Assembly: GCF_900104555.1 (NCBI RefSeq)
Contig: NZ_FNJU01000002.1
Location: 496,001 to 560,000 of the forward strand
From: Litchfieldia salsa
Lineage (GTDB): Bacteria; Bacillota; Bacilli; Bacillales; Bacillaceae_L
DNA: 64,000 nt
Direction of reading: 5' to 3'
Under the pieces are notes generated by a model. That model made no database searches. It was not told where the DNA came from and saw only the letters and a list, made by a program, of their open reading frames with translations. This document shows, in pieces, positions 42,193 to 52,500 of this stretch (position 1 is its first letter; every line of letters begins with the position of its first letter). The translations under genes and the position numbers were made by a program.

Positions 42193-42966
42193 TTATCCTA
42201 AAATATGATATCCAGAATCTACATGGATGTTTTCTCCTGTTATTCCTCTAGACATATTACTAAACAAGAATACCGCTGTATCACCAACTTCTTCTTGCGT
42301 AGTTGTGCGGCGAAGTGGTGCTTTTTCTTCTATTGTTTTAAGAATGACATTGAAGTCACTAATTCCTTTTGCTGAAAGAGTTCTAATTGGTCCCGCTGAA
42401 ATGGAATTAACACGGATTCCAAATTTGCCTAAATCACTTGCTAAGTATTTTACACTAGCTTCAAGCGAAGCCTTTGCCACACCCATTACATTGTAATTTG
42501 GTAATACTCTTTCCCCACCTAAGTAAGTTAAAGTTACTATACTTGCATCTTCAGACATAACATCCTTACTCGCCTTTGCAACGGCCGTTAGCGAATATGA
42601 ACTTATATTATGAGCTAGCATAAAGCCCTCTCGTGTGGTGTTCATGTAATCACCATCAAGCTCTTCTTTGTTTGCAAATGCGATACAGTGAGCTATTCCG
42701 TGAATAACTCCAACTTTTTCTTTGATTTCAGAAAAGCATTTGTCTATATCAGCATCATTTGTCACGTCGCAAGGAAGAACGAGGCTCTCATTTCCTTCGA
42801 GGGAATCGGCAAGATCTCGGACACTTTTTTCCAATCTTTCCCCTGCGTATGTAAACACTAAACGTGCACCCGCTTCATGAAGTGATCTTGCAATTCCCCA
42901 AGCGATGCTTCGTTTGTTTGCTACTCCCATTACTACATATGTTCTATCTTTTAACGATAATGACAT
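42193..42966 (-). CDS. fabI: Enoyl-[acyl-carrier-protein] reductase FabI
   Basis: NADH/NADPH-dependent reductase catalysing the last step of fatty-acid elongation; target of triclosan. 257 residues, usual length. N-terminal cofactor site MGVANKRSIAWGIA, catalytic Tyr148 (TYLGG), Tyr158 and Lys165 (YNVMGVAK), and the C-terminal GITGENIHVDSGYHILG are all present. A FapR operator lies 34 bp upstream. Same place as in B. subtilis (fabI next to cotO). Confidence 0.95.
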   Translation of the reverse strand: MSLSLKDRTYVVMGVANKRSIAWGIARSLHEAGARLVFTYAGERLEKSVRDLADSLEGNESLVLPCDVTNDADIDKCFSEIKEKVGVIHGIAHCIAFANKEELDGDYMNTTREGFMLAHNISSYSLTAVAKASKDVMSEDASIVTLTYLGGERVLPNYNVMGVAKASLEASVKYLASDLGKFGIRVNSISAGPIRTLSAKGISDFNVILKTIEEKAPLRRTTTQEEVGDTAVFLFSNMSRGITGENIHVDSGYHILG

Positions 42967-42999
42967 GATTTATGTCCTCCTATTTATTATTACAAGTTA

Positions 43000-43016
43000 T
43001 TAGTACCTAGTCTTAA
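43000..43016. promoter_or_regulatory. FapR operator upstream of fabI
   Basis: TTAGTACCTAGTCTTAA agrees with the Bacillus FapR 17-bp operator (TTAGTACCTRGTMYTAA pattern as I recall it). FapR represses fatty-acid and phospholipid genes until malonyl-CoA rises. It sits where the fabI promoter should be. Confidence 0.82.
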
Positions 43017-43107
43017 AAAGATTATAACATACCTATATTAAAAATCTAATCCCTTTTTTAAAAAAAGGCTGTTTTCGCAACCGTTGTTGCTATTTGACTA
43101 GGTTAGG

Positions 43108-43231
43108 TTGATTTGCACTCCAGGTATGTGCTTTCCTTGGTGCAGGGATGAACCTATCGTCGCCAAGCTCCTGTGGGGTCTCATCCTTCCTGCGCATCCC
43201 GCAGGAGTCACATACCTTCCGTTCCAATCAA
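43108..43231. repeat. Palindromic intergenic repeat, divergent third member
   Basis: Inverted arms TTGATT/AATCAA (ends) and AGGTATGTG/CACATACCT (43122-43130, 43209-43217) enclose CTCCTGTGGGGTCTCA, the same 16-base core found in the two elements at 21340 and 30486. The outer arms differ, so this is a family relative rather than a copy. It occupies the fabI-yjbQ intergenic space. Confidence 0.75.
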
Positions 43232-43267
43232 CGAGCTATACCAAATTTAATTATAGAAAATACCCTT

Positions 43268-43303
43268 TAAAAAAGAGGACCTGCTCACAAACAGGTCCTC
43301 TTG
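43268..43303 (-). terminator. Terminator of yjbQ
   Basis: AAGAGGACCTG pairs with CAGGTCCTCTT (11 bp) followed by TTTTTTAAA on the minus strand. Confidence 0.88.
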
Positions 43304-43306
43304 TAA

Positions 43307-45169
43307 TTAAATCGTACCTCCAACAAATTCCATTTCTCTCTTTAGTTCATCCACATACTCACGGGTTCCTGTAACAACTAATCGGTCACCCATTTTCAGT
43401 TCTGTATCTCCGTGTGGAACAATTGAATCTTTTCCACGGAAGATTCTTACAAAGATGATATCTCCTGTAAATGGGAAATTTCGGAGCATGATTCCATCAT
43501 ACGTGTAATTATTCATATTGATTTGATATAAAGAAGTTTCTTGGTTTGTCAAGATATGAATTAGACTTGGTGACTCAACAAATGCCCTTAATAATGTTTG
43601 GGTAGACAATAACACAGAGAAAACTTCGACCTGCTGGTCTTTTAAAGATTCTCCAAGTTCTGGCGATTCGATTCTTGCAATCACTCGGTTCACTCCATAT
43701 TCTTTAGCGAATATGGCCAAATCAAAGTTTCTCGCATCATCACCAGTTGTAATAACTAATAAGTCAACATCAAATACTTTTTTGTCTTTTAAATTATCAA
43801 TTGAATAATCACTTACCTCTACAATGTTAAACAAAGAATCAGCAATTACTTTTTCAATCTTCTCTTGGGTCGTATGAATTAAGGTTGTTTCATACAGTGT
43901 AGGATTAAGTTCCCTTGTGACAGGCATTGTCATTTGGTTTGCACCGATAAATGTTACTTTAATCTTCGGTTCTTCCACTTTTGACTTAGGATAGAGCTTC
44001 TTAAAACCAATCGGTGTAACAATACTGGTTATTACAGCAACTAATATAAGTGCACCTGACATTCTTGAATCAATAATTCCCATTCTCTCACCGATTGTTG
44101 CTGCAGCAATAACAAGAGATAAAGTTGAAGTTAATAAAGAACCTGCAGCTAAGATTCTTCGCCAATCATACCATTTCTTTAAGTACATTATTGGAAGCAC
44201 CTTTGAAATCACTAGTGCCAAGAACAACAATGGTATAAGAATAAGTATTTTCGGGTCATCAAACAATTGCCATATATCAAGTTGAACCCCAACCATCACA
44301 AAGAAAATTGGAATAAGAAAACCATAACCAAAAGAATCTAACTTGTGAACCAAATCAGAATTAGGGGCTAATAGTGAGACAAGTACTCCAGCTAGGAATG
44401 CTCCTAGAATGTTTTCAGCTCCAACTGATTCGGATAAAGCCACAAGAACAATAATTAATGTAAAAACTGCTCTTGTTCCAATTTGAATGGTTCCTTTTGA
44501 CATTGCCTCCAAGAACGATTGATTCTTGAAATAACGACCTAATAAATATAGTAAAACCCCACCTGCAAACAAAAGTAAAAGTAGCCACATATTATTTTGA
44601 CCTTCTCCATAGATGGAGGCAAAGACTGCAAGTAAGATCATCGTGACTAAATCTGCGATAACAGCTATTAATAAAATAATCTGTCCAATGTTCGATTTCA
44701 TAATTTGTGCATCTTTTAGAGTAGGTACGACAACCCCTAAAGAAATCGTGGAAATAATTAATGTCATTAAAAAGGCATTATCAATAAATCCTGTCCAAAC
44801 AAAAATATAGGATAGCATTAGTGAAATGGCAAATATACCGGCAAAAACGATGGAAGATACAAGAAACGCGTTCGGTGCATCTAGACCATTCGGTAATTTT
44901 TCCTTCTTCTTTTTCCTTGAAAAGGCCGAGAAATCAATTTCTAGACCACTTAGAAACATTAAAAAGATAAACCCGAGCATTGAAAGGGTTTCAAGCCATA
45001 TATCCTCATGAACAATATCAAACCCACTTTTACCTATAATTAATCCCATAATAATTTCAGCTACCACTACTGGGATGATATTTAGACGTAAACGGTGCAA
45101 TAAAATTGGCGTTAGAAACGCAACAATTAAAACAATAACTAATGACGTAACCGAAGGACCGTGTTCCAT
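43307..45169 (-). CDS. yjbQ: Monovalent cation:proton antiporter YjbQ (CPA2 family with RCK domains)
   Basis: 620-residue membrane antiporter or potassium efflux protein. About twelve hydrophobic segments (1-385) with SGLEIDFSAF and GAFLAGVLVS typical of CPA2, then a TrkA_N nucleotide-binding domain (KVTFIGANQMTMPVTREL... VITTGDDARNFDLAIFAKEYG) and a TrkA_C domain at the end (MGDRLVVTGTREYVDELKREM). RCK_C domains of this sort are often gated by c-di-AMP or nucleotides. mgtE lies 44 bases upstream on the same strand, so the two cation transporters may share a transcript. Confidence 0.9.
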   Translation of the reverse strand: MEHGPSVTSLVIVLIVAFLTPILLHRLRLNIIPVVVAEIIMGLIIGKSGFDIVHEDIWLETLSMLGFIFLMFLSGLEIDFSAFSRKKKKEKLPNGLDAPNAFLVSSIVFAGIFAISLMLSYIFVWTGFIDNAFLMTLIISTISLGVVVPTLKDAQIMKSNIGQIILLIAVIADLVTMILLAVFASIYGEGQNNMWLLLLLFAGGVLLYLLGRYFKNQSFLEAMSKGTIQIGTRAVFTLIIVLVALSESVGAENILGAFLAGVLVSLLAPNSDLVHKLDSFGYGFLIPIFFVMVGVQLDIWQLFDDPKILILIPLLFLALVISKVLPIMYLKKWYDWRRILAAGSLLTSTLSLVIAAATIGERMGIIDSRMSGALILVAVITSIVTPIGFKKLYPKSKVEEPKIKVTFIGANQMTMPVTRELNPTLYETTLIHTTQEKIEKVIADSLFNIVEVSDYSIDNLKDKKVFDVDLLVITTGDDARNFDLAIFAKEYGVNRVIARIESPELGESLKDQQVEVFSVLLSTQTLLRAFVESPSLIHILTNQETSLYQINMNNYTYDGIMLRNFPFTGDIIFVRIFRGKDSIVPHGDTELKMGDRLVVTGTREYVDELKREMEFVGGTI

Positions 45170-45213
45170 TAGCTTTCCCTCCTTTTGTTATTTTGTAGAT
45201 GAACATCTAGCCC

Positions 45214-46590
45214 TTACTGAACTAAATAATGCATAAAGGCTGTTGCCAATCCAAAATAAATTAATATGCTAATTAAGTCATTAATTGTAGTAATAAAGGG
45301 ACCTGACGCAACTGCTGGATCTATATTCAACTTGTGCATTAACAAAGGAACAAGAGCTCCGGCAAGAGTCGCAACAATTAATGTAATTAATATAGAAATC
45401 CCAACTAAAATGCCTAAATAGATGTCACCTTTCCAAACATATACAACCATAATAACAAGGAACCCACATGAAGTTCCAGTAATTACACCTGTGCCAGCCT
45501 CTCTAAGGATCAGTTTTGCTCTACTTTCTTTATCAACATCTCCTGTTGCAATTCCTCTAACTGCAACAGCAAGTGCTTGAGTACCAGTATTCCCTGCCAT
45601 CCCAGCTATTAAAGGTATAAAGACAGCTAAAATAGCAACTTGATCTAAGGTTGCTTCAAAACGTCCAATAATACTTGCGGTTAACATACCCAGGAATAAC
45701 AGGATAACTAACCAAGGTAGCCTCTTCTTAGCTGCAGCTAAAGGTCCTTTATCAATCCCATCCATATCAGATACCCCAGCTAGCTTTGAATAGTCATCAG
45801 ATGCTTCTTCAGCCATTACATCAATAATATCATCTACTGTTATTATGCCTAATAAATGATTTTGAAAATCAACAACTGGTAAAGCCAAAAAATTATAATC
45901 CTTCATTTTCCTTGCCACTTCTTCTTGGTCCTCACTCACTGAGACAGACATTACACGATCATACATAATTTCTGAAATAAATGTATCATCTTCAGTTACA
46001 ATTAAATCTCTTAAAGATATAACTCCCGCTAATCTTTTGTCTTCATCAATAACATATACATAGTAAATTGATTCAGCACGGGGTGCTTCCGCCTTTAGAA
46101 TTTGCATGGCTGAACGAACCGTTTGATATTCTTTAATAGCAATATATTCGGTTGTCATGATACTTCCTGCTGTGTATTCTTCATAATGCAAAAGATCTTT
46201 AATTTCTCTTGCAGCACCATCTTCCATTATCGTTAAATAACTAGCGACCTGCTCCTTATCTAATTCATTAAGCAAATCAACAGCATCGTCAGCATACATA
46301 CTAGATAACATTGTAGCTACAAATGAGGGATGCATTTCAGAGAGGAATTCTTCATATTCAGTTTCATCTATCTCAATATTTTCAAAAATTAACGCCATTT
46401 CTTCAGGTGAAAAATAATGATATATTTGTGTACGTTCCACTTTAGATAGTTTCGAGAAGAATTTTGCTTGATCATAAGGGTGTAATTCTAATAATTGGTT
46501 ACGTAGTTCTTCCATATTATCTTCTGTAATTGCTTTGATCATTAGTTCTTCCTCAAGAAGCTGAATCTCTTGTTCATTCTTATCAACCAT
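45214..46590 (-). CDS. mgtE: Magnesium transporter MgtE
   Basis: 458-residue Mg2+ channel. N-terminal MgtE_N helical repeats (about 10-135), a CBS pair (about 135-260; IMTTEYIAIKEYQTVRSAMQILK and MYDRVMSVSVSEDQEEVARKMKDYNFLALPVVD), a plug helix, then five membrane helices containing the conserved AGMAGNTGTQALAVAVRGIATG. The cytosolic domains sense Mg2+. No Mg2+ riboswitch (M-box) was seen in the 270 bp upstream. MgtE is elsewhere in B. subtilis (ykoK), so this is a local difference. Confidence 0.93.
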   Translation of the reverse strand: MVDKNEQEIQLLEEELMIKAITEDNMEELRNQLLELHPYDQAKFFSKLSKVERTQIYHYFSPEEMALIFENIEIDETEYEEFLSEMHPSFVATMLSSMYADDAVDLLNELDKEQVASYLTIMEDGAAREIKDLLHYEEYTAGSIMTTEYIAIKEYQTVRSAMQILKAEAPRAESIYYVYVIDEDKRLAGVISLRDLIVTEDDTFISEIMYDRVMSVSVSEDQEEVARKMKDYNFLALPVVDFQNHLLGIITVDDIIDVMAEEASDDYSKLAGVSDMDGIDKGPLAAAKKRLPWLVILLFLGMLTASIIGRFEATLDQVAILAVFIPLIAGMAGNTGTQALAVAVRGIATGDVDKESRAKLILREAGTGVITGTSCGFLVIMVVYVWKGDIYLGILVGISILITLIVATLAGALVPLLMHKLNIDPAVASGPFITTINDLISILIYFGLATAFMHYLVQ

Positions 46591-46873
46591 TAATTGCCCC
46601 CCCTTTCACAAAGAATATCGTATCAGAAATGAAGAAAAATGTCGCTACTTAAAAAGGAATGAAAAAACAATAAGGATTAGGATTTGCAAACCGAGTAAAA
46701 TAAGCTAATATGTTAATTGTGAATTCTTTATAACTAACTATGTTTTAATTTAAGGCTGGTTTCGTGTTTTATGTCTAAACAACAAAGTTTCAAGATAATA
46801 GCCTTATTTCAAATGATTTCATTTAAAAATGTTCATTTTTATAATAGCCCTTTATAAATAGAAAGGAATGCAT

Positions 46874-48037
46874 ATGGAAAAGGAGACTAGTCTACAACAA
46901 AAGTTTGATTATACAATGGTTTTCATCTTATTTCTTATGGCGATTGTTAGCTGCGTTGCCTTAAAAAGCGCACAACCAACACTACCTGAAAAATTACAAA
47001 ATATTAATTTTATAGGCTTACAACTACGCTGGTATGTAATAGGTATTATTGCGGTTGCTGGAACTATGGTATTAGATTTTGATCGGTTTAAAATGATTTC
47101 TTGGTATCTATATGGTTTTGGCATGCTTTTATTACTTGGTTTGTATTTCGAAATTCCCGGAACGACGACAACAAAAGGTGCAACGAGTTGGTATACTATA
47201 CCTGGTGGTACCTTCCAACCTTCTGAATTGATGAAAATTTTTATGATTATTGTACTTAGTAAGATTATTGCTGACCATCGAGAAAAATACCCGGTCAATA
47301 CAGTTAAGGACGATTTTTTGTTACTAGGAAAAATAGCATTAACTTCACTCCCTCCACTTTATTTACTTAAAGAACAGCCTGATATGGGAATGATCATGGT
47401 ATATTCTGCGATTGTTGCATCATTACTAATTGTTTCTGGTATTAAATGGCGGATCATCCTTAGCTTTTTATCTGTTGCTTTATTATCTATTTCTACAGTC
47501 GTCTATATTTATTTTGCTTTTCCTAACTTTTTCCACACCTATATTATGAAGGAATATCAATTAAATCGTTTCTACGGTTGGTTAAAGCCTGAGGAATATT
47601 CGAGTGGTCAAGGATTTCAACTTTTACGTTCCCTTCTCGCCATTGGTTCTGGCGAACTTAAAGGAAAAGGATATCAAAATTCAGAAGTAACTCTTCCAGA
47701 AGGACATACAGATTTTATATTTGCTGTGTTTTCCGAACAATTTGGCTTTGTGGGTGCAAGTATTGTCATTTCGTTATTTTTCCTACTGATTTATCGAATG
47801 ATTCACACAGCACTTGAAAGTCATGATCCGTTTGGAAGCTATCTATGTGCAGGAGTCATCGGTATGATTACCTTCCAGGTTTTTCAAAACATTGGAATGA
47901 CAATTGGGTTACTTCCAATCACTGGTTTACCATTGCCTTTTATTAGTTATGGTGGTAGTTCACTTGCTACCTATATGATTGCAATTGGGATTGTTTTGAA
48001 TGTACGTTCAAGAACAAAGAAATTTATGTTTGATTAA
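46874..48037 (+). CDS. FtsW/RodA/SpoVE-family cell-wall polymerase
   Basis: SEDS-family glycosyltransferase polymerising peptidoglycan strands with a class B penicillin-binding protein. 387 residues, about ten membrane helices. Signatures: FQPSELMKIFMIIVLSKIIAD, KEQPDMGMIMVYSAI with the essential Asp, and LPITGLPLPFISYGGSSLATYM. The start is the ATG at 46874, six bases after AAAGGA. RodA is the closest type by the soluble pattern, but which SEDS member cannot be settled. It has no partner PBP here. B. subtilis has no such gene in this interval. Confidence 0.88.
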   Translation: MEKETSLQQKFDYTMVFILFLMAIVSCVALKSAQPTLPEKLQNINFIGLQLRWYVIGIIAVAGTMVLDFDRFKMISWYLYGFGMLLLLGLYFEIPGTTTTKGATSWYTIPGGTFQPSELMKIFMIIVLSKIIADHREKYPVNTVKDDFLLLGKIALTSLPPLYLLKEQPDMGMIMVYSAIVASLLIVSGIKWRIILSFLSVALLSISTVVYIYFAFPNFFHTYIMKEYQLNRFYGWLKPEEYSSGQGFQLLRSLLAIGSGELKGKGYQNSEVTLPEGHTDFIFAVFSEQFGFVGASIVISLFFLLIYRMIHTALESHDPFGSYLCAGVIGMITFQVFQNIGMTIGLLPITGLPLPFISYGGSSLATYMIAIGIVLNVRSRTKKFMFD

Positions 48038-48052
48038 AGTTTAAGTAGAAAT

Positions 48053-48092
48053 AAGCCATCTTCCATATAATACAGGAAGGTGGCTTTCTTTA
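48053..48092 (+). terminator. Terminator of the RodA-family gene
   Basis: AAGCCATCTTCC pairs with GGAAGGTGGCTT (G-T allowed) followed by TCTTTATT. Confidence 0.75.
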
Positions 48093-48180
48093 TTACAAGC
48101 TGTTGACTTAAAAGAAAACAACTACAATCTTAGAGATCAATCTAGTGTCTAGGATAGATTCTGCAGAAAGGGTGTTTTTC

Positions 48181-48918
48181 GTGAAATTTGATGTAATAGG
48201 TGATATACATGGATGTTATCAAGAATTTTTAACACTTACAAAAATGTTAGGGTATTCATGGGAGTCGGGTATTCCACTCCATCCAGAGGGAAGGCTACTT
48301 GCTTTTGTTGGGGATCTAACAGATCGTGGACCAGATTCTCTTTCTGTCATCAATAGCGTATACGAAATTGTTAATAGAGGCGCTGGCTTCTATACACCTG
48401 GTAATCATTGTGACAAGTTATACCGATATTTCCTTGGGAGAAAGGTTCAAGTTACACATGGATTAGAGACCACTGTAGCAGAGTATGAAGAGCTCTCTAA
48501 ACAGCAACAAAAAGAGATCAAGAAGAAGTTTATTTGGTTATATGAATCTTCTCCCCTTTATCATTTGTTAGATAATGGCCAACTGATCATTGCACACGCA
48601 GGGATTCCTGAAGAATTAATTGGAAAAAACGATAAAAGAGTAAAAACATTCGTTCTTTATGGGGATATTACGGGAAAAACAAATCCTGATGGGACTCCCG
48701 AAAGAAGGGATTGGGCTAAACATTATAAAGGACAAGCTTGGATAATATATGGACATACTCCAGTAAAACAGATACGAAAGATTAATCATACAGTAAATGT
48801 TGATACTGGGGCTGTTTTTGGAGGACATCTTACCGGATATCGCTATCCTGAACAAGAAACCGTTTCTGTGCCCTCCTCAATGCCTTTTATTGAAGCTAAG
48901 TTTCGCTCATTTGATTAG
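48181..48918 (+). CDS. prpE: PrpE/YjbP, calcineurin-like phosphatase (diadenosine tetraphosphatase type)
   Basis: Metallophosphoesterase of about 245 residues. The start is GTG at 48181 after AAAGGGTG, matching family length; an upstream reading frame lacks a ribosome site. Motifs: [34 protein letters not shown] and [13 protein letters not shown], the complete metal-binding set of the PPP superfamily. PrpE in B. subtilis cleaves Ap4A and dephosphorylates tyrosine-phosphate peptides, and has been linked to germination. It converges on yjbO with a four-base overlap. Confidence 0.92.
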   Translation: MKFDVIGDIHGCYQEFLTLTKMLGYSWESGIPLHPEGRLLAFVGDLTDRGPDSLSVINSVYEIVNRGAGFYTPGNHCDKLYRYFLGRKVQVTHGLETTVAEYEELSKQQQKEIKKKFIWLYESSPLYHLLDNGQLIIAHAGIPEELIGKNDKRVKTFVLYGDITGKTNPDGTPERRDWAKHYKGQAWIIYGHTPVKQIRKINHTVNVDTGAVFGGHLTGYRYPEQETVSVPSSMPFIEAKFRSFD

Positions 48919-49820
48919 TACAGCAGTAAATTTTTCATATCAATTGGTAACTCCGCAGTAAAGGAATGATTTTCATTTGTTATTGGATGGACAAATGAAA
49001 CACGGCGACAATGTAACGCTTGTCGCTTCATAACCTTTGTTGAACCACCATATAAATCATCGCCGACTAAAGGATGACCAACATAGGTAAGGTGGACACG
49101 AATCTGGTGTGTTCTTCCTGTCTCTAGTTGAATGGCTACATGTGACATATCTTTCTCAGATAACACTTGAATAATTTGATAATGAGTAATCGCGGGTTGT
49201 CCATCATCGCGAACCGTTCGTTCTATAATACTACCCGAATTTCTACCTATTGGAGCATCTATGGTACCAGAAGGAGTATGAATCTGTCCATGTGTAATGG
49301 CTTCATACTCACGCTTTAATGTCCCTTGCTTTTGTTGCTCAACAAATAGGTGATGCACATGCCGGTATTTTGCTACAACTAATAAACCTGATGTATCACG
49401 ATCCAGTCTATTGACAATATGAGTGGTCGCTTTTAATCCAATTTGCTGATAGTAATACAATAAACCATTAGCAAGGCTATTCGTCGGATGGTCTCTAGAA
49501 GGAATTGTTGGTAAATAGGGTTGTTTGTTAATGACTAACAAATATTGATCCTCATATACAATGTTTAAAGTGATCTTTGTCGGAATCATTTCACTACTAG
49601 CAACTTCAGTCGGAAAAATAACCTTTAAATGGTCCCCTACTTGTAATTTATACCTAACATTTTTTACCTCATTATTAACTATGATGGAACCGCCTTTAAA
49701 TTTAATATCGGTTAAAGCGATTTTTGATACATGGTTAATCTTTAGAAATTCCTTAATTTCATAATTAGACTCATCTTCTTTGATCTTCCACTCTAATGTA
49801 AAAGGAGCCAAACTGTACAT
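48915..49820 (-). CDS. yjbO: RluA/RluD-family pseudouridine synthase YjbO
   Basis: 301-residue RNA-modifying enzyme. An N-terminal S4-like RNA-binding part ([27 protein letters not shown]) precedes the catalytic domain. The active-site Asp lies in [16 protein letters not shown] and the conserved RTHQIRVH motif and [11 protein letters not shown] are present. The rRNA or tRNA position it modifies cannot be read from sequence. It precedes no gene on its strand except by convergence with prpE, and follows nadK by nine bases, so nadK-yjbO are co-transcribed. Confidence 0.92.
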   Translation of the reverse strand: MYSLAPFTLEWKIKEDESNYEIKEFLKINHVSKIALTDIKFKGGSIIVNNEVKNVRYKLQVGDHLKVIFPTEVASSEMIPTKITLNIVYEDQYLLVINKQPYLPTIPSRDHPTNSLANGLLYYYQQIGLKATTHIVNRLDRDTSGLLVVAKYRHVHHLFVEQQKQGTLKREYEAITHGQIHTPSGTIDAPIGRNSGSIIERTVRDDGQPAITHYQIIQVLSEKDMSHVAIQLETGRTHQIRVHLTYVGHPLVGDDLYGGSTKVMKRQALHCRRVSFVHPITNENHSFTAELPIDMKNLLLY

Positions 49821-49829
49821 CTCCTTTTC

Positions 49830-50624
49830 TTACCCAGAAATAAATGAATCACGAACTCTTCTCCAAAACGGAAAAGGTCGGAATCTTGCAAATCGTATTT
49901 TTTCTGCAGCTACTCGACATTGAATAGACTTCACATCTTTATGTAGTAATGTCAAATGATCAATTGTTATTTGAAAATCTACATCATTCACAGGCTTCAA
50001 CATACATGTGTGATGATTAGGAAGAATTAAGGGTGATCCGATTGTTCGAAAAACTCGATTATTGATCGAGGCCATCTCAGCTACTTGAATTGCTTCAATA
50101 GCTGGATGCAGAATAGCACCACCTAATGCCTTGTTGTAAGCAGTACTTCCTGATGGAGTTGAAATGCAAAGTCCATCCCCTCTAAATGTCTCAAATAACT
50201 GACCTTTTATTTCTAGATCCATTACCAATGACCCTTCGATTGATTTTACTGTGCATTCGTTAAGAGCAAGGTAACGGGCCTCCCGACTGCCATTGATATA
50301 ACGAATAATCACCTCAAGTAAAGGATATTCAACAATTTGATACGGTGTTTTTGCAATGGCTATCACCAGTTTCTCAATTTCAGAGGGAACCCAATCAGCA
50401 TAAAAGCCTAGATGTCCTGTATGGACTCCTACAAAAGCTGTCTTACTTAGCCTACTTTTATACCGATGAAAAGCATATAATAAAGTACCATCCCCACCTA
50501 TTGATATGACAATATCAGGCTTATCTTCGTCATACTCCATTTCGAAATCTGCTAAATAAGTTCTCACCTTTTGCATTAACGTATTAGAGGTTGGATCTCC
50601 TTTTGAAGTTACTGCAAATTTCAT
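49830..50624 (-). CDS. nadK: NAD kinase
   Basis: Phosphorylates NAD to NADP. About 264 residues, starting at the ATG at 50624 (AGGGTG upstream), which gives the usual NadF length. The nucleotide-binding GGDGTLLYA, the [10 protein letters not shown] motif with conserved Asn-Glu, and [15 protein letters not shown] are present. It lies between yjbM and yjbO, as in B. subtilis. Confidence 0.95.
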   Translation of the reverse strand: MKFAVTSKGDPTSNTLMQKVRTYLADFEMEYDEDKPDIVISIGGDGTLLYAFHRYKSRLSKTAFVGVHTGHLGFYADWVPSEIEKLVIAIAKTPYQIVEYPLLEVIIRYINGSREARYLALNECTVKSIEGSLVMDLEIKGQLFETFRGDGLCISTPSGSTAYNKALGGAILHPAIEAIQVAEMASINNRVFRTIGSPLILPNHHTCMLKPVNDVDFQITIDHLTLLHKDVKSIQCRVAAEKIRFARFRPFPFWRRVRDSFISG

Positions 50625-50652
50625 ACTATACACCCTAACTTTTATTAGACTT

Positions 50653-51294
50653 TTATTCTGAATTATTCCCCTCTTTTTTCCTTGAAAAAACAGCTTGTGC
50701 CTCTTGTATTTCTACACGAATTTGTGACATTTCTTCATCTAATTGAAATGCTGCTTCCGCTGCTCTTTGTAAGCGTAACTCGATATCTTTAGGAAACCGT
50801 CCATGATATTTATAATTTAATGAATGTTCAATCGTTGCCCAAAAGTTCATGGCTAACGTCCTAATCTGAATTTCGACTAATATCTTTTTTTCACCATCAA
50901 TCGCTTGTACTGGATAACCAATCACAAGATGGTATGAACGATATCCACTATGTTTCTTTTGAGAAACGTAGTCTCTCTCTTCAATAATTTCAAAATCATT
51001 TCTCTTTCTTAGTAGTTCCACAACTCTTCTTATATCATCAACAAACTGACACATCATTCTAAGGCCTGCTATATCTTGCATTTCATCTGATAACTTATCA
51101 AGTGGTATATTCTTTTTATTAGCCTTATCAAGTATACTAGCAATTGGCTTCACTCTTCCAGTTACAAATTCAATTGGGGAGTGAGTACCTTGCATTTCAA
51201 ATTGTGTTCGCATTCCTTTAAGTTTAACCTTTAACTCATCTACAGCTTGCTCATAGGGAGCAAGGAAATGATCCCAATGTTTAATCACCTGCAA
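50653..51294 (-). CDS. yjbM: Small alarmone synthetase YjbM (RelQ/SAS1, GTP pyrophosphokinase)
   Basis: Makes (p)ppGpp from GTP/GDP and ATP without a hydrolase domain. 213 residues, with the RelA/SpoT synthetase core: [70 protein letters not shown]. The C-terminal helices mediate tetramer formation in relatives. First gene of yjbM-nadK-yjbO on the minus strand (20 to 30 base gaps). Confidence 0.94.
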   Translation of the reverse strand: MQVIKHWDHFLAPYEQAVDELKVKLKGMRTQFEMQGTHSPIEFVTGRVKPIASILDKANKKNIPLDKLSDEMQDIAGLRMMCQFVDDIRRVVELLRKRNDFEIIEERDYVSQKKHSGYRSYHLVIGYPVQAIDGEKKILVEIQIRTLAMNFWATIEHSLNYKYHGRFPKDIELRLQRAAEAAFQLDEEMSQIRVEIQEAQAVFSRKKEGNNSE

Positions 51295-51369
51295 AACTCC
51301 ACCCTTTTATCTATATCAGATGATCCTATTAATAGGAGACATTCTGACTACGATTGATTAACTTACCTT

Positions 51370-51753
51370 TTAAATCGTTTTGTTTAGAAAAAGCTCTTCA
51401 ACCTTTTTAACCATATCTTCTCCATAATTTGCATTACCTTCAATATTACTAATTAAATAAGAAAGTTCGTCTTTCATCCCTTCTAATTCTACCTCATCAT
51501 TTTGAGTAATAAATAATGGCATATATGACGTATTCAAGAGCTCTTGCAACGATGGCCAAACAGTTACAGGTAAGCTTAAATACAGATATTCCTGTTCATT
51601 TTCTATTATGTAAATAAATGATAACCCATCCGAATCAACAAGCATCTGACCGGTCGCCTTTATATTATGGAGTTCAAATCTACTCTCCGACGTATAAAAT
51701 TCAAATCTATCTCCATTTAATTTAATTTCTGTGATTTCAATCTTTTTTTGCAT
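51370..51753 (-). CDS. yjbL: UPF0738 family protein YjbL
   Basis: 127-residue acidic protein with mainly beta-type sequence (IEITEIKLNGDRFEFYTSESRFELHNIKATGQMLVDSDGLSFIYIIEN), recognised as the UPF0738 family by length and synteny between yjbM and yjbK. No catalytic motif and no known function. Divergent from yjbK. Confidence 0.8.
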   Translation of the reverse strand: MQKKIEITEIKLNGDRFEFYTSESRFELHNIKATGQMLVDSDGLSFIYIIENEQEYLYLSLPVTVWPSLQELLNTSYMPLFITQNDEVELEGMKDELSYLISNIEGNANYGEDMVKKVEELFLNKTI

Positions 51754-51909
51754 CTTTCAATCTCCTTTCACATTTTAACCCAAATCCATTTTATCACATT
51801 CATTCCATTCATAACATATGACAGCAATTCCCTAGGACAAAACGCTTAAACTTTGATAGTATACAAGTAGTATAGTAAATTGATTAAAATAAGAGAGGAC
51901 TGAGTATCC

Positions 51910-52488
51910 TTGACACAAGAGCTTGAAATTGAATATAAAAACATTTTAACTTCTCAGGAATTTAATCATATAAAGAATTTCTTTAACATACAAAATTCTC
52001 ACTTTATAGAACAAGAAAACCACTATTTTGATACAAAGGATTTTACTTTAAAAAACAATCAATCTGCTCTTAGAATACGCGTAAAGGCTGACCGTCACAC
52101 ATTAACATTGAAGCAACCACAACCAGTTGGCTTACTTGAAACACATGAACCTCTAACTACCAAACAAGTTTCTTCATTACTGTCTGGTGAAAGTAAAATT
52201 GAAGGAAAGATTTATTCCATCCTACAAGAGATGGGTATTAATCCAGAATTACTTCAATATTTCGGTTCTTTAAAAACGTCTAGAGCAGAGATTCCGTATA
52301 AGAACGGGGTGCTCGTACTAGATCATAGTTTTTATTTAAATGTTGAAGATTATGAACTGGAATATGAAGTCGAAGATGCTAAAGAAGGTTTTCAGCATTT
52401 TCAAGACCTGTTAGCCCATCTAAAGATACCAACTCGTCATACGGAAAACAAAATTCAACGTTTCTACCGTCAATTAAAACAAAAATAG
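51910..52488 (+). CDS. yjbK: CYTH-domain triphosphate-tunnel protein YjbK
   Basis: 192-residue CYTH/triphosphate tunnel metalloenzyme. The diagnostic ELEIEYKNIL near the N-terminus (ExExK) and alternating charged strands (ALRIRVKADRHTLTLKQPQPVG, SRAEIPYKNGVLVLDHSFYLNVEDYELEYEVEDA) build the tunnel that binds triphosphates or inorganic triphosphate. The start is a TTG at 51910, 11 bases past AGAGAGGA. Biological substrate unknown. cwlQ follows by 12 bases. Confidence 0.9.
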   Translation: MTQELEIEYKNILTSQEFNHIKNFFNIQNSHFIEQENHYFDTKDFTLKNNQSALRIRVKADRHTLTLKQPQPVGLLETHEPLTTKQVSSLLSGESKIEGKIYSILQEMGINPELLQYFGSLKTSRAEIPYKNGVLVLDHSFYLNVEDYELEYEVEDAKEGFQHFQDLLAHLKIPTRHTENKIQRFYRQLKQK

Positions 52489-52500
52489 GAGATTTTTCGA

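Noticed and set aside
46591-46867. Magnesium riboswitch (M-box) upstream of mgtE
   Set aside because: None of the conserved M-box blocks could be found in this stretch; it is plain AT-rich sequence between divergent genes.
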